Origin: Sphingobacteriaceae bacterium
GTDB taxonomy: Bacteria; Bacteroidota; Bacteroidia; Sphingobacteriales; Sphingobacteriaceae
DNA: 36,462 nucleotides
Direction: 5' to 3'
Assembly (NCBI GenBank): GCA_947479815.1
Contig: CANKAT010000026.1
Coordinates: 1-36,462 of the forward strand
The notes below the pieces were generated by a model. That model made no database searches. It saw only the letters and a list, made by a program, of their open reading frames with translations, and was not told the origin of the DNA. Positions 23,688-33,240 of the stretch are shown here, one piece after another. Positions within the stretch are counted from its first letter, which is position 1. Each line of letters begins with the position of its first letter. The position numbers and the translations under genes were made by a program.

Positions 23688-24725
23688 ATGAAGTTACGCC
23701 AAACCACAATATATGACATTGCAAGGGAATTAAATATATCCAAGTCAACGGTTTCACGCGCTTTAACAAACCACCCGCAAGTAAAAGCTGAAACCCGAAA
23801 GGCCGTTCTTGAACTTGCTGAAAAACTAGATTATCAGCGCAATATGCTTTCCATTAATCTCATTTCAAGAAAAAGTAATCTGATTGGGATTATAGTTCCT
23901 GAATTTGAGACCTCGTTTTTTCCGCAGGTAGTAATTGGTGCCCAAGAGTTAGCGAGTAAATATGGTTATAATGTTATAGTCAGCCAATCGAATGAGAAAT
24001 TCGAGACCGAAGTAGCAAACACCAAGGTAATGCTAGCCAGCCAGGTAGACGGAATATTAGTTTCAATTTCGAAGGAAACACGAGGCTATGAACACTTGAA
24101 AATTTTTCAGAGAAAAGGCATACCGATGGTATTATTTAACCGAGTTTGCGATGAACTGATTGTGCCTAAAGTAGTTATCAATGATTATGAAGCTGCAATT
24201 GGTGCTGTAGAGCACCTTATCCTTACGGGTAAAAAAAGAATAGCTCATCTAGCAGGACCTGATTCATTGATCACGAGCAGAAAACGCTTGAAGGGATATT
24301 TAGATGCCCTAAAGAAACATAAAATTCCAATTGACGAATCATTGATCATCCCATACGATTTTACCTTAGAAAAAGTTAAGATCTATATCCGACATTTAAT
24401 GGAGCTTAAAAATCCACCTGATGGATTATTCATTGCCAATGATCCTGCCGCAATCGAAGCAATCCGTACGATCAAAAATATGGGAATACAGATCCCACAA
24501 CAAATTGGAATTGTAGGTTTCAGTAATGACTATGGCTCCAATCTGATTGAACCTGGACTCAGCACTGTAGCTCAACCAAAAAGGCTCATAGGTAGTACAT
24601 CGATGCAATTATTACTAGACCTCATAGATAAAGACGTCTCGCAATGGAAAGCGGTTACTAAAACCCTTGATTCTGAGCTAATCGTAAGAAACTCAAGCAT
24701 GTTACAGGAATCAGAACCTGACTGA
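23688..24725 (+). CDS. LacI/GalR-family transcriptional regulator
   Basis: A 345-residue regulator with an N-terminal LacI helix-turn-helix (TIYDIARELNISKSTVSRAL) and hinge (about 50-60), then a periplasmic-binding-protein-like effector domain (GIIVPEFETSFFPQVVIGAQ, FIANDPAAIEAI, VGFSNDYGSNLIEPGLSTV). It ends 21 bp from, and facing, the FAD oxidoreductase gene, so it borders the six-gene minus-strand cluster. The paired palindromes at 34738-34768, at the other end of that cluster, are likely targets. The effector is unknown but is probably a sugar or sugar-like intermediate, as in the family. Confidence 0.93.
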   Translation: MKLRQTTIYDIARELNISKSTVSRALTNHPQVKAETRKAVLELAEKLDYQRNMLSINLISRKSNLIGIIVPEFETSFFPQVVIGAQELASKYGYNVIVSQSNEKFETEVANTKVMLASQVDGILVSISKETRGYEHLKIFQRKGIPMVLFNRVCDELIVPKVVINDYEAAIGAVEHLILTGKKRIAHLAGPDSLITSRKRLKGYLDALKKHKIPIDESLIIPYDFTLEKVKIYIRHLMELKNPPDGLFIANDPAAIEAIRTIKNMGIQIPQQIGIVGFSNDYGSNLIEPGLSTVAQPKRLIGSTSMQLLLDLIDKDVSQWKAVTKTLDSELIVRNSSMLQESEPD

Positions 24726-24746
24726 ATCCTATTATTTTTAATCCCT

Positions 24747-27023
24747 TTAAAACACTTGCACCTCAAATATTGCAGCCGGCACACCGCCTGATGGATGTTC
24801 AGGGAAAATGCTTATAGAAGATGTTTTGATCAACTTATCTAAGATCACTTCATTAACCGTCTGATAATTACCTGCCTTTTCAACTATCAGGTTACCTTCA
24901 GCATCTATAATCCTGTAATTTCTGACTGTATGAGGCACAACCCGCTCAGGATGAACCCTTAGGGTTGATTCAAGTGGATGGTCAAAATCTGAATCAAAAA
25001 ATAAAACAATTCGCTTGATCTCAATTGGCTCATCCCAGCTTAAGGTTACAAATGGATGTTCATCATTAAGATAAGCTACCCAAACATTAGCTGCATTCGT
25101 TGGGCGGCACAAGCCATTAATCAAATTTGAAACTTTAAAGGGTTTGATTACAGTAGCTAGTTTAAATGCCAGATTTTGTTCTGCCGGTCTTCTTGAAGGA
25201 AGCCAAAATTCAAAGGAATCGATTCCTATACCATCAGGTGGCAACTGCACTCCACTTGTGGCCACAGATTTGTCATATCTGTTCATTAACATCATGGTTC
25301 CACTTAGAAACATTTTGCTTGTTTGAACTGAAACTAGCTCATTTTTGAGAATACAAACAAAAACATATTGCTCCTTACTTATGATATGATCAAATTCAAC
25401 AGTTAATGTACTTTTGCCTTCGTTTACCGAAAGATTATGTGTTTCAAGGACTATTTCAGGGCTATAATTAATTGCTTTGGCACTGACGCGTAATTGCAGA
25501 CTTAAATTTGAATTTTCTGTTGCATCTACATTAAAACTGATCTTTAGCTGATCTCCAGAGGCAACAGGCAATAACTGGGCAGTAGAATATTCAAGTTTCT
25601 GCCAGTTTCCATCAGCCAAAAATTCTTCAAGTTTATATTCAGAACTGGCACTAAGAACCGCTTGATGTGCTAAATTTGTTCTTTCAGGCGCTAAGCCTGG
25701 AATAAAATGTCCCTTTTGCATCAATTCCTGCCTCAATTCCTGAACTTTTTCAGAATTAGCAAGTTTGGAAGGGGTAATTCCGTTTTTCAGGCAATACTGG
25801 GTTGCTAAACCTATTACTTGTGCCGAATAAGATACCGTGGCCATTACTCTAGCCGAACCAAATGCCACATGACTAGCACTTATAATTCGACCGGCTAACC
25901 ACAAATTTTTAATATTTTTGCTATACATGCATCGTAGCGGGATCTGATAAACCCCTTTTGAATGCCATTGATTACAACCAGGCCTTTCACTAAAAACCCC
26001 GTCGGCAGGATGTAGGTCTAATGACCATCCCCCATAGGAGACCGCATCTGGATGCTCGAGCTGTTCCACAACATCTTTTTGAGAAAGAATATAATCTCCT
26101 TCAAACCTCCTGCTTTCACGCTTACCCGGAATTTGACCGACCCATTCCAAGGTTAAGTTTTCGGCTTCGGGATATTTTCCGGAGTTTTTAACATGATCCC
26201 ATATTCCATAGATTACTTTCCATAATTCCCATTTAATTTCTTCGGTTTGATGTATGGTATCCAACCTTCCTCCGTATTCAAGCCACCAAAGCTTACAACC
26301 ATGAACACTGGTATCATATGAACGGTATTTAACTATTGAAGAAACATCTTTTAAGGCATAAGAAGGAGCAGTAAACATTATTGGACGACCAGCGTCCTTA
26401 GTGAAAAAGTAAATGGAATGCCCTAAAAGTTCGCCATATTCTTTATCGGGTGCAAAACCCTCATCAAATTCATCTTTTGACTCTGCTCCCATCCTGAAAG
26501 CGGCTCCTGCCTGAAATGCCACAATCCCATCACCAGATGAATCACAAAAAAAAGATGCAGATAATATATAGCGGGTAGAATTCTGACTGCAAAATCCAAT
26601 AACCTCTTTGATTACATCGGGAGCAGATTTTACAACTTCATAAACCGCAGTATTCAATAGAAGTGTTAAATTCTGCTCATTTTTTACCTTTTCTAACAAA
26701 ATGGTATCCAGAATTATTGCATTCCCATCGGGATTACGGTACATATTTTCAATCAAGATCTCACTCAAAACCCCTCCTTCTCTTGACCAACGGTTATTGT
26801 TTCCCATGCTTGAGGTTGCTCCTAAAATCCATAATCGCACTTCGCTCGAGGCATTTCCACCAAGTACTGGCCTATCCTGAACCAAAATAACCTTTAAACC
26901 CTCTCTTGCTGCAGCAATGGCTCCGCATGTTCCTGCGATACCACCCCCAATGAAAACCAAATCAGCATTAATTGACTGCTCATTAACTGAACGACCGACA
27001 GAGGAAAACTCACTTTTAATCAT
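24747..27023 (-). CDS. FAD-dependent oxidoreductase with C-terminal beta-sandwich
   Basis: A 758-residue protein of the FAD_oxidored (PF12831-like) group. The N-terminal FAD motif is FIGGGIAGTCGAIAAAREG (about residues 24-42), followed by the family string VLGGNASSEVR. CDSSGDGIVAFQAGA and IWLAGRIISASHVAFGSARV-like stretches complete the flavin fold (to about residue 445). The last 150-300 residues are beta-rich and end in a discoidin/F5-8C-like segment (VTLSWDEPIEIKRIVLFF ... AAIFEVQVF). No signal peptide is seen, so it is probably cytoplasmic. It is the last gene of the cluster. The family has few assigned reactions; oxidation of a sugar-like hydroxyl or amine is plausible but unproven. Confidence 0.85.
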   Translation of the reverse strand: MIKSEFSSVGRSVNEQSINADLVFIGGGIAGTCGAIAAAREGLKVILVQDRPVLGGNASSEVRLWILGATSSMGNNNRWSREGGVLSEILIENMYRNPDGNAIILDTILLEKVKNEQNLTLLLNTAVYEVVKSAPDVIKEVIGFCSQNSTRYILSASFFCDSSGDGIVAFQAGAAFRMGAESKDEFDEGFAPDKEYGELLGHSIYFFTKDAGRPIMFTAPSYALKDVSSIVKYRSYDTSVHGCKLWWLEYGGRLDTIHQTEEIKWELWKVIYGIWDHVKNSGKYPEAENLTLEWVGQIPGKRESRRFEGDYILSQKDVVEQLEHPDAVSYGGWSLDLHPADGVFSERPGCNQWHSKGVYQIPLRCMYSKNIKNLWLAGRIISASHVAFGSARVMATVSYSAQVIGLATQYCLKNGITPSKLANSEKVQELRQELMQKGHFIPGLAPERTNLAHQAVLSASSEYKLEEFLADGNWQKLEYSTAQLLPVASGDQLKISFNVDATENSNLSLQLRVSAKAINYSPEIVLETHNLSVNEGKSTLTVEFDHIISKEQYVFVCILKNELVSVQTSKMFLSGTMMLMNRYDKSVATSGVQLPPDGIGIDSFEFWLPSRRPAEQNLAFKLATVIKPFKVSNLINGLCRPTNAANVWVAYLNDEHPFVTLSWDEPIEIKRIVLFFDSDFDHPLESTLRVHPERVVPHTVRNYRIIDAEGNLIVEKAGNYQTVNEVILDKLIKTSSISIFPEHPSGGVPAAIFEVQVF

Positions 27024-27050
27024 AAACGATAATTAATATTAATAAACAAT

Positions 27051-28745
27051 TTAATTCTTGGAATAGAATACAATTCTTTTTGAAGCTCTCCATGGAATGA
27101 TAGCGAGAATAAAAATCAATACGGCTATGGTGCCCAACAGACCCATATTATCTTTAGTAATTAAGCCCAGAATCATTAAGAGCAATGCTGTAAAAGCGAG
27201 TGCAAAAGCAGTGATTTTCAATCCAAATTTATTTTGTTGTAAAGATTCACTGATTTCTTCATCCGTTAAATTATCCTTTTGAAGCTTTCTTGAGCTTTTA
27301 TAGGTTTGAAATTCTAAATATTGTGGACTAAGATAATTGGCATAATAAGCCCTAACTTCATTAGCTATAAGAAGTAAAAGCGGTACTCCAACTCCTATCA
27401 ACATTTCTTCGGCCCTGCTAAGCTTGAAATCAATAAGGAAGGGTAAAATGATTTTAAAGATTAGATTGATCCCCAAACTGACACAGGTTATGATCAATGT
27501 AGCTTTTCCGCTAAGCCTTTTAGAGAACAAAGCCCAGATAGGCGGAGCTAAAATTGGCCCTCCGGTTATAGCACCCACGCTGAGCGTAACATTCACCAAA
27601 CCACCGATATACGGAACCATAAGTGCAATAGCAATCATTCCTAGTCCAATTGCCCAAGATGACAGTCGGGCCACACTCATGAGTTTACGGTCACTTGCCG
27701 CAGGATTGATTCTACCTTTATAAATATCATTCGTAAATACTGCAGAAACAACATTTAAGGTTGTATTGGCAGATGCAGAAGTTGAAAAATACATTCCGGT
27801 TAGCATCAAGCCCAATAATCCGGGAGGAAGCACTAACTGACAAACCATTAGATATGCATTTTCGGTATCCAAACCTGTCAGGGATGGGTTAATGGTCTTG
27901 TAAATCATTGGCGGCAACATCCATAACACCGGACTAATTAGGTACAAACCTGCAAAAAGATAGGCTACCTTTCTGGCTGATTTACTATCCTTAACACTGG
28001 TATAACGTTGTACAAAGGTCCAGTTACCACCAATATAGAAAATATGGTAAAGTGTAAATGCAATGATAAATACTAGGGTAAATTCACCATTGATCAAATC
28101 AAAAAAGCCCTCTTGTGCATTCGCCTGAAATTTTGATATGCCTCCCGCTGCGTCAAATGAAAGAGGGAGTATGATCAATACCGCAGCAGTTAAGATCACA
28201 AACTGAAGAATATCAGTAACCATTACTGCCCAAAGTCCACCAACAGCAGTATAAGCAATCATAAATAAGCCCATAACAATTGTTGAAGGCATTAAGGGAT
28301 ACCCTAATGAAGCACTGACAAGTTTGGCAACCGGATACAAAACGGTCCCCTTTATGAATAATGAGACCATCATGAAAATATAGATATACGTCTTTTGCAC
28401 TTGAGGACCAAGGCGTTCCTTGATAAACTCAGCAGCAGTCAGGTTACCGGTTGATTTCCATAAGGGAGCCAGATACAAACCGCTGAATAAAGCTCCAATA
28501 CACATGGTCCACTGAATGGTAATGGCTACCCATCCATATTTATAGGCAATTGAACCCCAGGCAACAAATGTTCCAGCCGAAAAAAAGCTCATAAAAAGAG
28601 ACAATCCTCCAATAAACCAAGGCACAGACTCACCTCCTGCAAAAAAAGATTTTAAGTTAATTCCTGTTCTAGAAAATACGAGTCCAATACATAATACGAA
28701 TGCAGAAAAAACAAGAATGACTAGGGTATCAATGGTTGGACTCAT
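27051..28745 (-). CDS. Sodium:solute symporter (SSS family), second copy
   Basis: A 564-residue polytopic membrane protein of the SSS family, using the sodium gradient to import a small solute. It has about 13-15 hydrophobic segments, an early SFFAGGESVPWFIGGLSLFM motif, and the family's AYTAVGGLWAVMVTDILQF stretch. It is 104 bp from, and clearly paralogous to, the symporter gene before it. Shared landmarks are FSAGTFVAWGSIAYK/FSAGTFVVWGGIAYK and FVQRYTSVKDSKSARK/FVQRFLSVKSPSDAKK. The substrate is unknown; the cluster suggests the product or substrate of the lyase and peptidases. Confidence 0.9.
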   Translation of the reverse strand: MSPTIDTLVILVFSAFVLCIGLVFSRTGINLKSFFAGGESVPWFIGGLSLFMSFFSAGTFVAWGSIAYKYGWVAITIQWTMCIGALFSGLYLAPLWKSTGNLTAAEFIKERLGPQVQKTYIYIFMMVSLFIKGTVLYPVAKLVSASLGYPLMPSTIVMGLFMIAYTAVGGLWAVMVTDILQFVILTAAVLIILPLSFDAAGGISKFQANAQEGFFDLINGEFTLVFIIAFTLYHIFYIGGNWTFVQRYTSVKDSKSARKVAYLFAGLYLISPVLWMLPPMIYKTINPSLTGLDTENAYLMVCQLVLPPGLLGLMLTGMYFSTSASANTTLNVVSAVFTNDIYKGRINPAASDRKLMSVARLSSWAIGLGMIAIALMVPYIGGLVNVTLSVGAITGGPILAPPIWALFSKRLSGKATLIITCVSLGINLIFKIILPFLIDFKLSRAEEMLIGVGVPLLLLIANEVRAYYANYLSPQYLEFQTYKSSRKLQKDNLTDEEISESLQQNKFGLKITAFALAFTALLLMILGLITKDNMGLLGTIAVLIFILAIIPWRASKRIVFYSKN

Positions 28746-28849
28746 AATTAAAATTAGTTTAAATGGACTGTAATTAACACTAGTAGTGAAAAACTATAGT
28801 GATGTTGACAATTACTATTTAAAGTGTTAAGCAAAATCGTTTTTAAAAA

Positions 28850-30547
28850 TCACGTTATAAGTTCTTTGTGTTTTAAAATCATTTTCTTCATTCCTAGATG
28901 TATTATGAATGAAATAAGTAAGAGGATAATGCCAAAAATAGCAATAATCATTCTTCCACTATTAGTCATTGATGAAAGAAAAAACAAACCAATTGCACAA
29001 AAAACTAAACTTACGATTATAACTTTTCCTGGGAATGTGTCAAATACTTTTGGCGCTACACCACCCTTTAAAACTTCAATAGAAGAGATGCGTAAATTTT
29101 CAATAGCTGTCCATCCTTTATCAACCTTATTTTTACCTAAATATTCAATTATTATTAGAAGCAAAATAGGAAACAAGACTCCTACTAAAATATCAATATC
29201 ATTACTTTGAATTGAAAGACCAAAACGAAGAATACCACCAAGTATAAAACTTGTTAATGTGACAATACACATTTCCATTAACCCAATGCGGCGACTAAAC
29301 ATACCCCATAAAGTAGGAGCTAATAAGGGTAATACCAATAAAGAGTTAATGGAGATTATTACTTTTTCTGCTCCACCCATACTAGGAATTAGTAAAGCGA
29401 GCATAATTAAGACTAATCCGAGTATGGCAGTAAAAATACGCCCCACTTTAACTAAAACTCTTCCTGATGCTTTTGGGTTGATTAATGGGCGATAAAAATC
29501 AGTAGTTAGAACACCTGCAAATACGTTAAGTTGCCCACTTGCAAAACTGGCTGTTGCAGAAAACATTGCCGCAAACATCAGTCCTAAAACACCAAATGGC
29601 AAAACAGATTTAGCAGCCAAGATATAGGCTTGCTCCGGATTGGCATCAGGATTGATTCCTCGGTAAATTAATGGTGGTAAAAACCATAAAATTGGTGATA
29701 TCAAGTACATAATCCCAAAAATATAAGCAGATTTTTTAGCATCAGATGGCGATTTAACTGACAAAAAACGTTGAACAAAAGCCCATTCTGCTCCACAAAT
29801 AAAAAAGTTAATGGTAACCCATCCTACTAAAAATAACCAGCCATAATCATTCGATGTTGGGGAGAAGAAATTTTGTGGTAGCTTAAGCATTAATTCACCA
29901 AAGTCATCAACTTTAGCTATCATCAAGATTACAACTAGCAATACAACTAATACCAATAAGATAAATTGAACAACATCGGTCATTAGAACGGCCCATAATC
30001 CACCTATCATTGTGTATATAACCACAATAGATCCAAAAATAATTACAGCCCAGGTAAGGGATAGGTATCCTGTGGTCGAATTTCTAAGGAAGTTTCCTTC
30101 ATCTAAAGGGATTAAGGCCACTAAGACAATTGCTAGTGCATAAAATGAAACTGCTACTGCAATCATTTTTTTTATCATCAATGTCCAAGTGTAAAAATGG
30201 AGTCCAATTTTTCCAAATCGTAAATTGATGTATTCTGCCGGTGAGGTTACACCGAGTTGATTCCATTTGCCTGCAACAAAATATCCGGCTAGCAAGGACG
30301 CTACTCCATAACACATATTGATAACTACCGCTACAAGTCCCATTTTGTATGCAATACCTCCCCAAACAACGAAGGTACCCGCTGAAAACATCGTCATAAA
30401 ACTACTAATTCCAGCAGCCCACCAAGGCGCCTGTCTGCTTGCTACAAACATATCTTTTTGATTAGTTGTTCTCTTGGCAGAAAAAAAGGCAATAGCAAAC
30501 ATTCCTAGCACATAAATTATAATTGTGTAGTAATCGAATTTTCCCAT
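28850..30547 (-). CDS. Sodium:solute symporter (SSS family), first copy
   Basis: A 565-residue SSS-family importer with the same membrane layout as its downstream paralogue. The family string YTMIGGLWAVLMTDVVQF and GAEWAFVQRFLSV are visible. Two tandem symporters of nearly equal length in one operon suggest a duplication with divergence, so that related solutes, or two forms of one solute, are taken up. No signal peptide or extra domain is seen. Upstream, 230 bp separate it from the lyase gene, enough for an internal promoter, although I did not find a clear one. Confidence 0.9.
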   Translation of the reverse strand: MGKFDYYTIIIYVLGMFAIAFFSAKRTTNQKDMFVASRQAPWWAAGISSFMTMFSAGTFVVWGGIAYKMGLVAVVINMCYGVASLLAGYFVAGKWNQLGVTSPAEYINLRFGKIGLHFYTWTLMIKKMIAVAVSFYALAIVLVALIPLDEGNFLRNSTTGYLSLTWAVIIFGSIVVIYTMIGGLWAVLMTDVVQFILLVLVVLLVVILMIAKVDDFGELMLKLPQNFFSPTSNDYGWLFLVGWVTINFFICGAEWAFVQRFLSVKSPSDAKKSAYIFGIMYLISPILWFLPPLIYRGINPDANPEQAYILAAKSVLPFGVLGLMFAAMFSATASFASGQLNVFAGVLTTDFYRPLINPKASGRVLVKVGRIFTAILGLVLIMLALLIPSMGGAEKVIISINSLLVLPLLAPTLWGMFSRRIGLMEMCIVTLTSFILGGILRFGLSIQSNDIDILVGVLFPILLLIIIEYLGKNKVDKGWTAIENLRISSIEVLKGGVAPKVFDTFPGKVIIVSLVFCAIGLFFLSSMTNSGRMIIAIFGIILLLISFIIHLGMKKMILKHKELIT

Positions 30548-30777
30548 TATAGTCTTAATTAAATTTTACAAATAATCTTATTTATCAACCCTTAAATACT
30601 AGTATTATAACATTTTTGCCAATGTATTTTTTGAATAACACATAGAACCTTTAATTGAATCAACCTTGCTTATACTCTGAATGTGAGCATTTCAATAGTC
30701 AGTTCAACTAGACTTCACTTAGTTGATTGTAGTCCTTAAAATACAGTCAATTGACGGTCGAGCTTAATTTTTTAATT

Positions 30778-31674
30778 TCACATCAAAATATTTTCTTCTT
30801 GTAGATCTTGTAAAATCAAGTCTAAATCTAGTTTAGCTTGAGTATCTAATTTTGGTAGAGGAACCCTAACATGTAAGGCATCGACAATACCTCTTTTTTT
30901 GAGGATATATTTCGTGAGTTCCATTCGATAAATCATTTGAGCAGTCAATAGTGGAAGACTCATTCTATACAAATTTCGAGCTTTTTTTGCCTCTCCTTTT
31001 AGATGTGCATGATAAATAGCAACATGCAAATCAATGATTTCAGCAGCTGGAAAGGCTCCTAAAGAACCTCGGTTGAGTTCATCAATTATAAATCTTGCGC
31101 CAGCACCGCCAAAAACTCCCAATAAATGCGGCAAATTACTATTCAACAAAGCCGTAATGGTTGGACCCGAAGGGAGGGTTTCCTCTTTAATGTATTTAAT
31201 AGCTTCATTATTTTTTGAAATAAGTATTAATTCTTCAGCATTAAGGCCAGCTCCACTTGGTGAAGGAGCATTTTGAAGTACTATTATTCCATTTGGCAAT
31301 GCCGCAGCGACATCCTGAAAAAACACTCTGTGTTTATCTAAATCCTTTTCAAACTCCTTTGGAGCCATAAGCATAAAATGATCAATACCGTTTTTCATGA
31401 CTTCTTTACCCAAAAGAATGGATTCTTCTTTACTGGAAGCACCAATCCCTGCTACAATAGGCAAACGCCCATCAACTTCTGCAACAAGTAATTTTATTAA
31501 TTCCAACCGTTCGAAGGAAGTCAGATAATTATATTCGCTTGCCAATCCAGGGAAAACAATGCCATGTGCTCCCGCAGCAATTACGAACTGAATAACTTTT
31601 TTCTGTGCTTCCATATCGATTTGATTATCTATGGTAAAACAGGTTGGTATTGCAGGTAAAATTCCTTTTAACAT
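30778..31674 (-). CDS. DapA/NanA-family lyase, atypical active site
   Basis: A 298-residue class I aldolase-type TIM barrel of the dihydrodipicolinate synthase / N-acetylneuraminate lyase family. The Schiff-base Lys is K163 in IKYIKEETLP. Two landmarks differ: the GTTGE loop is GLASEY (43-48), and the conserved Tyr before Asn-x-Pro is replaced by Gln (Q134 in IVLQNAPSP), so the proton-relay Tyr is missing. It is therefore unlikely to be DapA or a standard sialic acid lyase and may act on another 2-oxo acid. The operon context (two symporters, FAD enzyme, exported peptidase) supports a catabolic role. Confidence 0.85.
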   Translation of the reverse strand: MLKGILPAIPTCFTIDNQIDMEAQKKVIQFVIAAGAHGIVFPGLASEYNYLTSFERLELIKLLVAEVDGRLPIVAGIGASSKEESILLGKEVMKNGIDHFMLMAPKEFEKDLDKHRVFFQDVAAALPNGIIVLQNAPSPSGAGLNAEELILISKNNEAIKYIKEETLPSGPTITALLNSNLPHLLGVFGGAGARFIIDELNRGSLGAFPAAEIIDLHVAIYHAHLKGEAKKARNLYRMSLPLLTAQMIYRMELTKYILKKRGIVDALHVRVPLPKLDTQAKLDLDLILQDLQEENILM

Positions 31675-31901
31675 AATTTATTTTTAAAATATTACAAATT
31701 GAATACGGCCCTATTGATGAGCCATTTTTAGTGCATTGGTACTATAATAACTTAACTTGTGCTATTAAATTTTTAAAAAATCGGTAGATCATTTTCCTTT
31801 TGATCTGTAATCCAATTTTTAACTATCACTCTGAATGATCTTGATAATAAATAATTGCCTATTTATTTATATAACTCCTTAATACTTTTCTATGGTATTA
31901 A

Positions 31902-33143
31902 TTATTTCCCTTCAGTCACATCTCTTATCAATCGAAGCCAATTCAGTCCCATCACCTTATTGATACGGGATTGCGAATAGCCAATTGACTTTAATGCTTT
32001 ATACATTTCAGGATAATCACTCGCATCTTTCATTTCTTTTGGAAGAGCAATACCGCCATCAAAGTCTGACCCTAGCGCAACATGATCTTCTCCAACCAAA
32101 CGAATCCCGTAGTCGATAGCTTTAGCCAGTTGATCAGTACCCATTCTATACTCATCTGGTATAACTCCACGAAAGACATAAGGCAAACGTTTAGCAACTT
32201 CTCTATCTGCATCTTCTATAGTCAAAAACGGCTTCTCCACTTCTACCTTTGGTATTGCAGAATTCGGCTTTGAATTTTCCCAATTGAAATATTTAGGACC
32301 ATTAAAGTAGTTCCCAAATTGAAGACCGATTACACCACCTTTGGCCGCAACAGCTTTAGCAGCATCATCAGAAATATTTCTTTTTATATCAACAATTCCG
32401 CGAAAGCCACCATGGGTGAATGCAACTGGATGTTTACTGACATTAGCAGCTTGTATAATTGCATTAGATGAGGCATGGGCAACATTAATAACCATCCCTA
32501 GTTTGTTCATCTCTTCAATTATAGTTTGGCCTTTTTCATTAATGCCATTCCACAATTCTTTACCATTACAAGCATCAATAAATGAATTAGTTTCGTTGTG
32601 AGCAGTGAGTTGCATAGATCTTAGCCCCAAACGATATAGCGCCCTCAGTAGATTTAAATCCCCTTCCATGTCGAAACTTCCTTCAAGATCTAGAATTGCT
32701 GCCATCTTTCCTCGGCTATTGATCTCCTCAATTTGGGAAGCATTTAATGCCAGTTCAATGGTTGCATTGTTTTTTTGTATCTGATCCAGGGCTAATGATA
32801 CCACCCGAAAGGTATTTTTAACCTCAAAATGTCCCGAATAATAAGGCTCAGGTGTATAAACAGAGAAAAACATGGCATTTATTTTTCCCTTCTGTAAACG
32901 TGGTAAATCTACCAGACCATCTGAATAAAATTGGCCTATGTCAAGACCTTGTAAAAGCTGCCGGGACATTACATGAACATGTCCATCCATAACAAATGCA
33001 GGCTCGCTAAGTATTTCAGAAGAACTTAAAGATGGATTTGATCCTTCTAGCAACAAAGTTGAACTTGATGCAGATTTTAGTCCAAATAGATTTTTAGCCA
33101 TTGGAAGGAGAACCATACCTTTAATTAATTCTCTACGTTTCAT
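31902..33143 (-). CDS. Exported M19 membrane-dipeptidase-family enzyme
   Basis: A 413-residue metallopeptidase of the renal dipeptidase family, which often hydrolyses dipeptides with a D-residue at the C-terminus or related amides and lactones. The zinc ligands expected in the family can be placed: D53 and H55 in VMDGHVHV, E154 in LDLEGSFD, H223 in VAHAS, H244 in FTHGG, with D in LGSDFDGG. The N-terminus is a Tat-like signal (MKRRELIKGMVLLPMAKN). Export would put hydrolysis in the periplasm. It lies between the lyase and the conserved exported protein gene, each across an untranslated gap. Confidence 0.88.
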   Translation of the reverse strand: MKRRELIKGMVLLPMAKNLFGLKSASSSTLLLEGSNPSLSSSEILSEPAFVMDGHVHVMSRQLLQGLDIGQFYSDGLVDLPRLQKGKINAMFFSVYTPEPYYSGHFEVKNTFRVVSLALDQIQKNNATIELALNASQIEEINSRGKMAAILDLEGSFDMEGDLNLLRALYRLGLRSMQLTAHNETNSFIDACNGKELWNGINEKGQTIIEEMNKLGMVINVAHASSNAIIQAANVSKHPVAFTHGGFRGIVDIKRNISDDAAKAVAAKGGVIGLQFGNYFNGPKYFNWENSKPNSAIPKVEVEKPFLTIEDADREVAKRLPYVFRGVIPDEYRMGTDQLAKAIDYGIRLVGEDHVALGSDFDGGIALPKEMKDASDYPEMYKALKSIGYSQSRINKVMGLNWLRLIRDVTEGK

Positions 33144-33240
33144 TCGTTTTATTTTTTAAAAAAAGAGACCTCCTACTTCCTCAAAATTATTTCCATCATC
33201 GTATTTACAATTAATGAAAATGAAATATTTGTATTCTGTA

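Noticed and set aside
28824-29210. 128-codon plus-strand frame overlapping the symporter gene
   Set aside because: It is antisense to a clear SSS-family gene, and its composition matches complemented membrane codons.
24747-31674. Hydroxyproline catabolism
   Set aside because: A DapA-family lyase, an FAD enzyme and SSS transporters also occur there, but the FAD enzyme is of a different family, and no epimerase or semialdehyde dehydrogenase is present.
30778-31674. Sialic acid lyase NanA or DapA itself
   Set aside because: The conserved Tyr and the GTTGE loop are both replaced, and no other nan or lysine-pathway gene is nearby.
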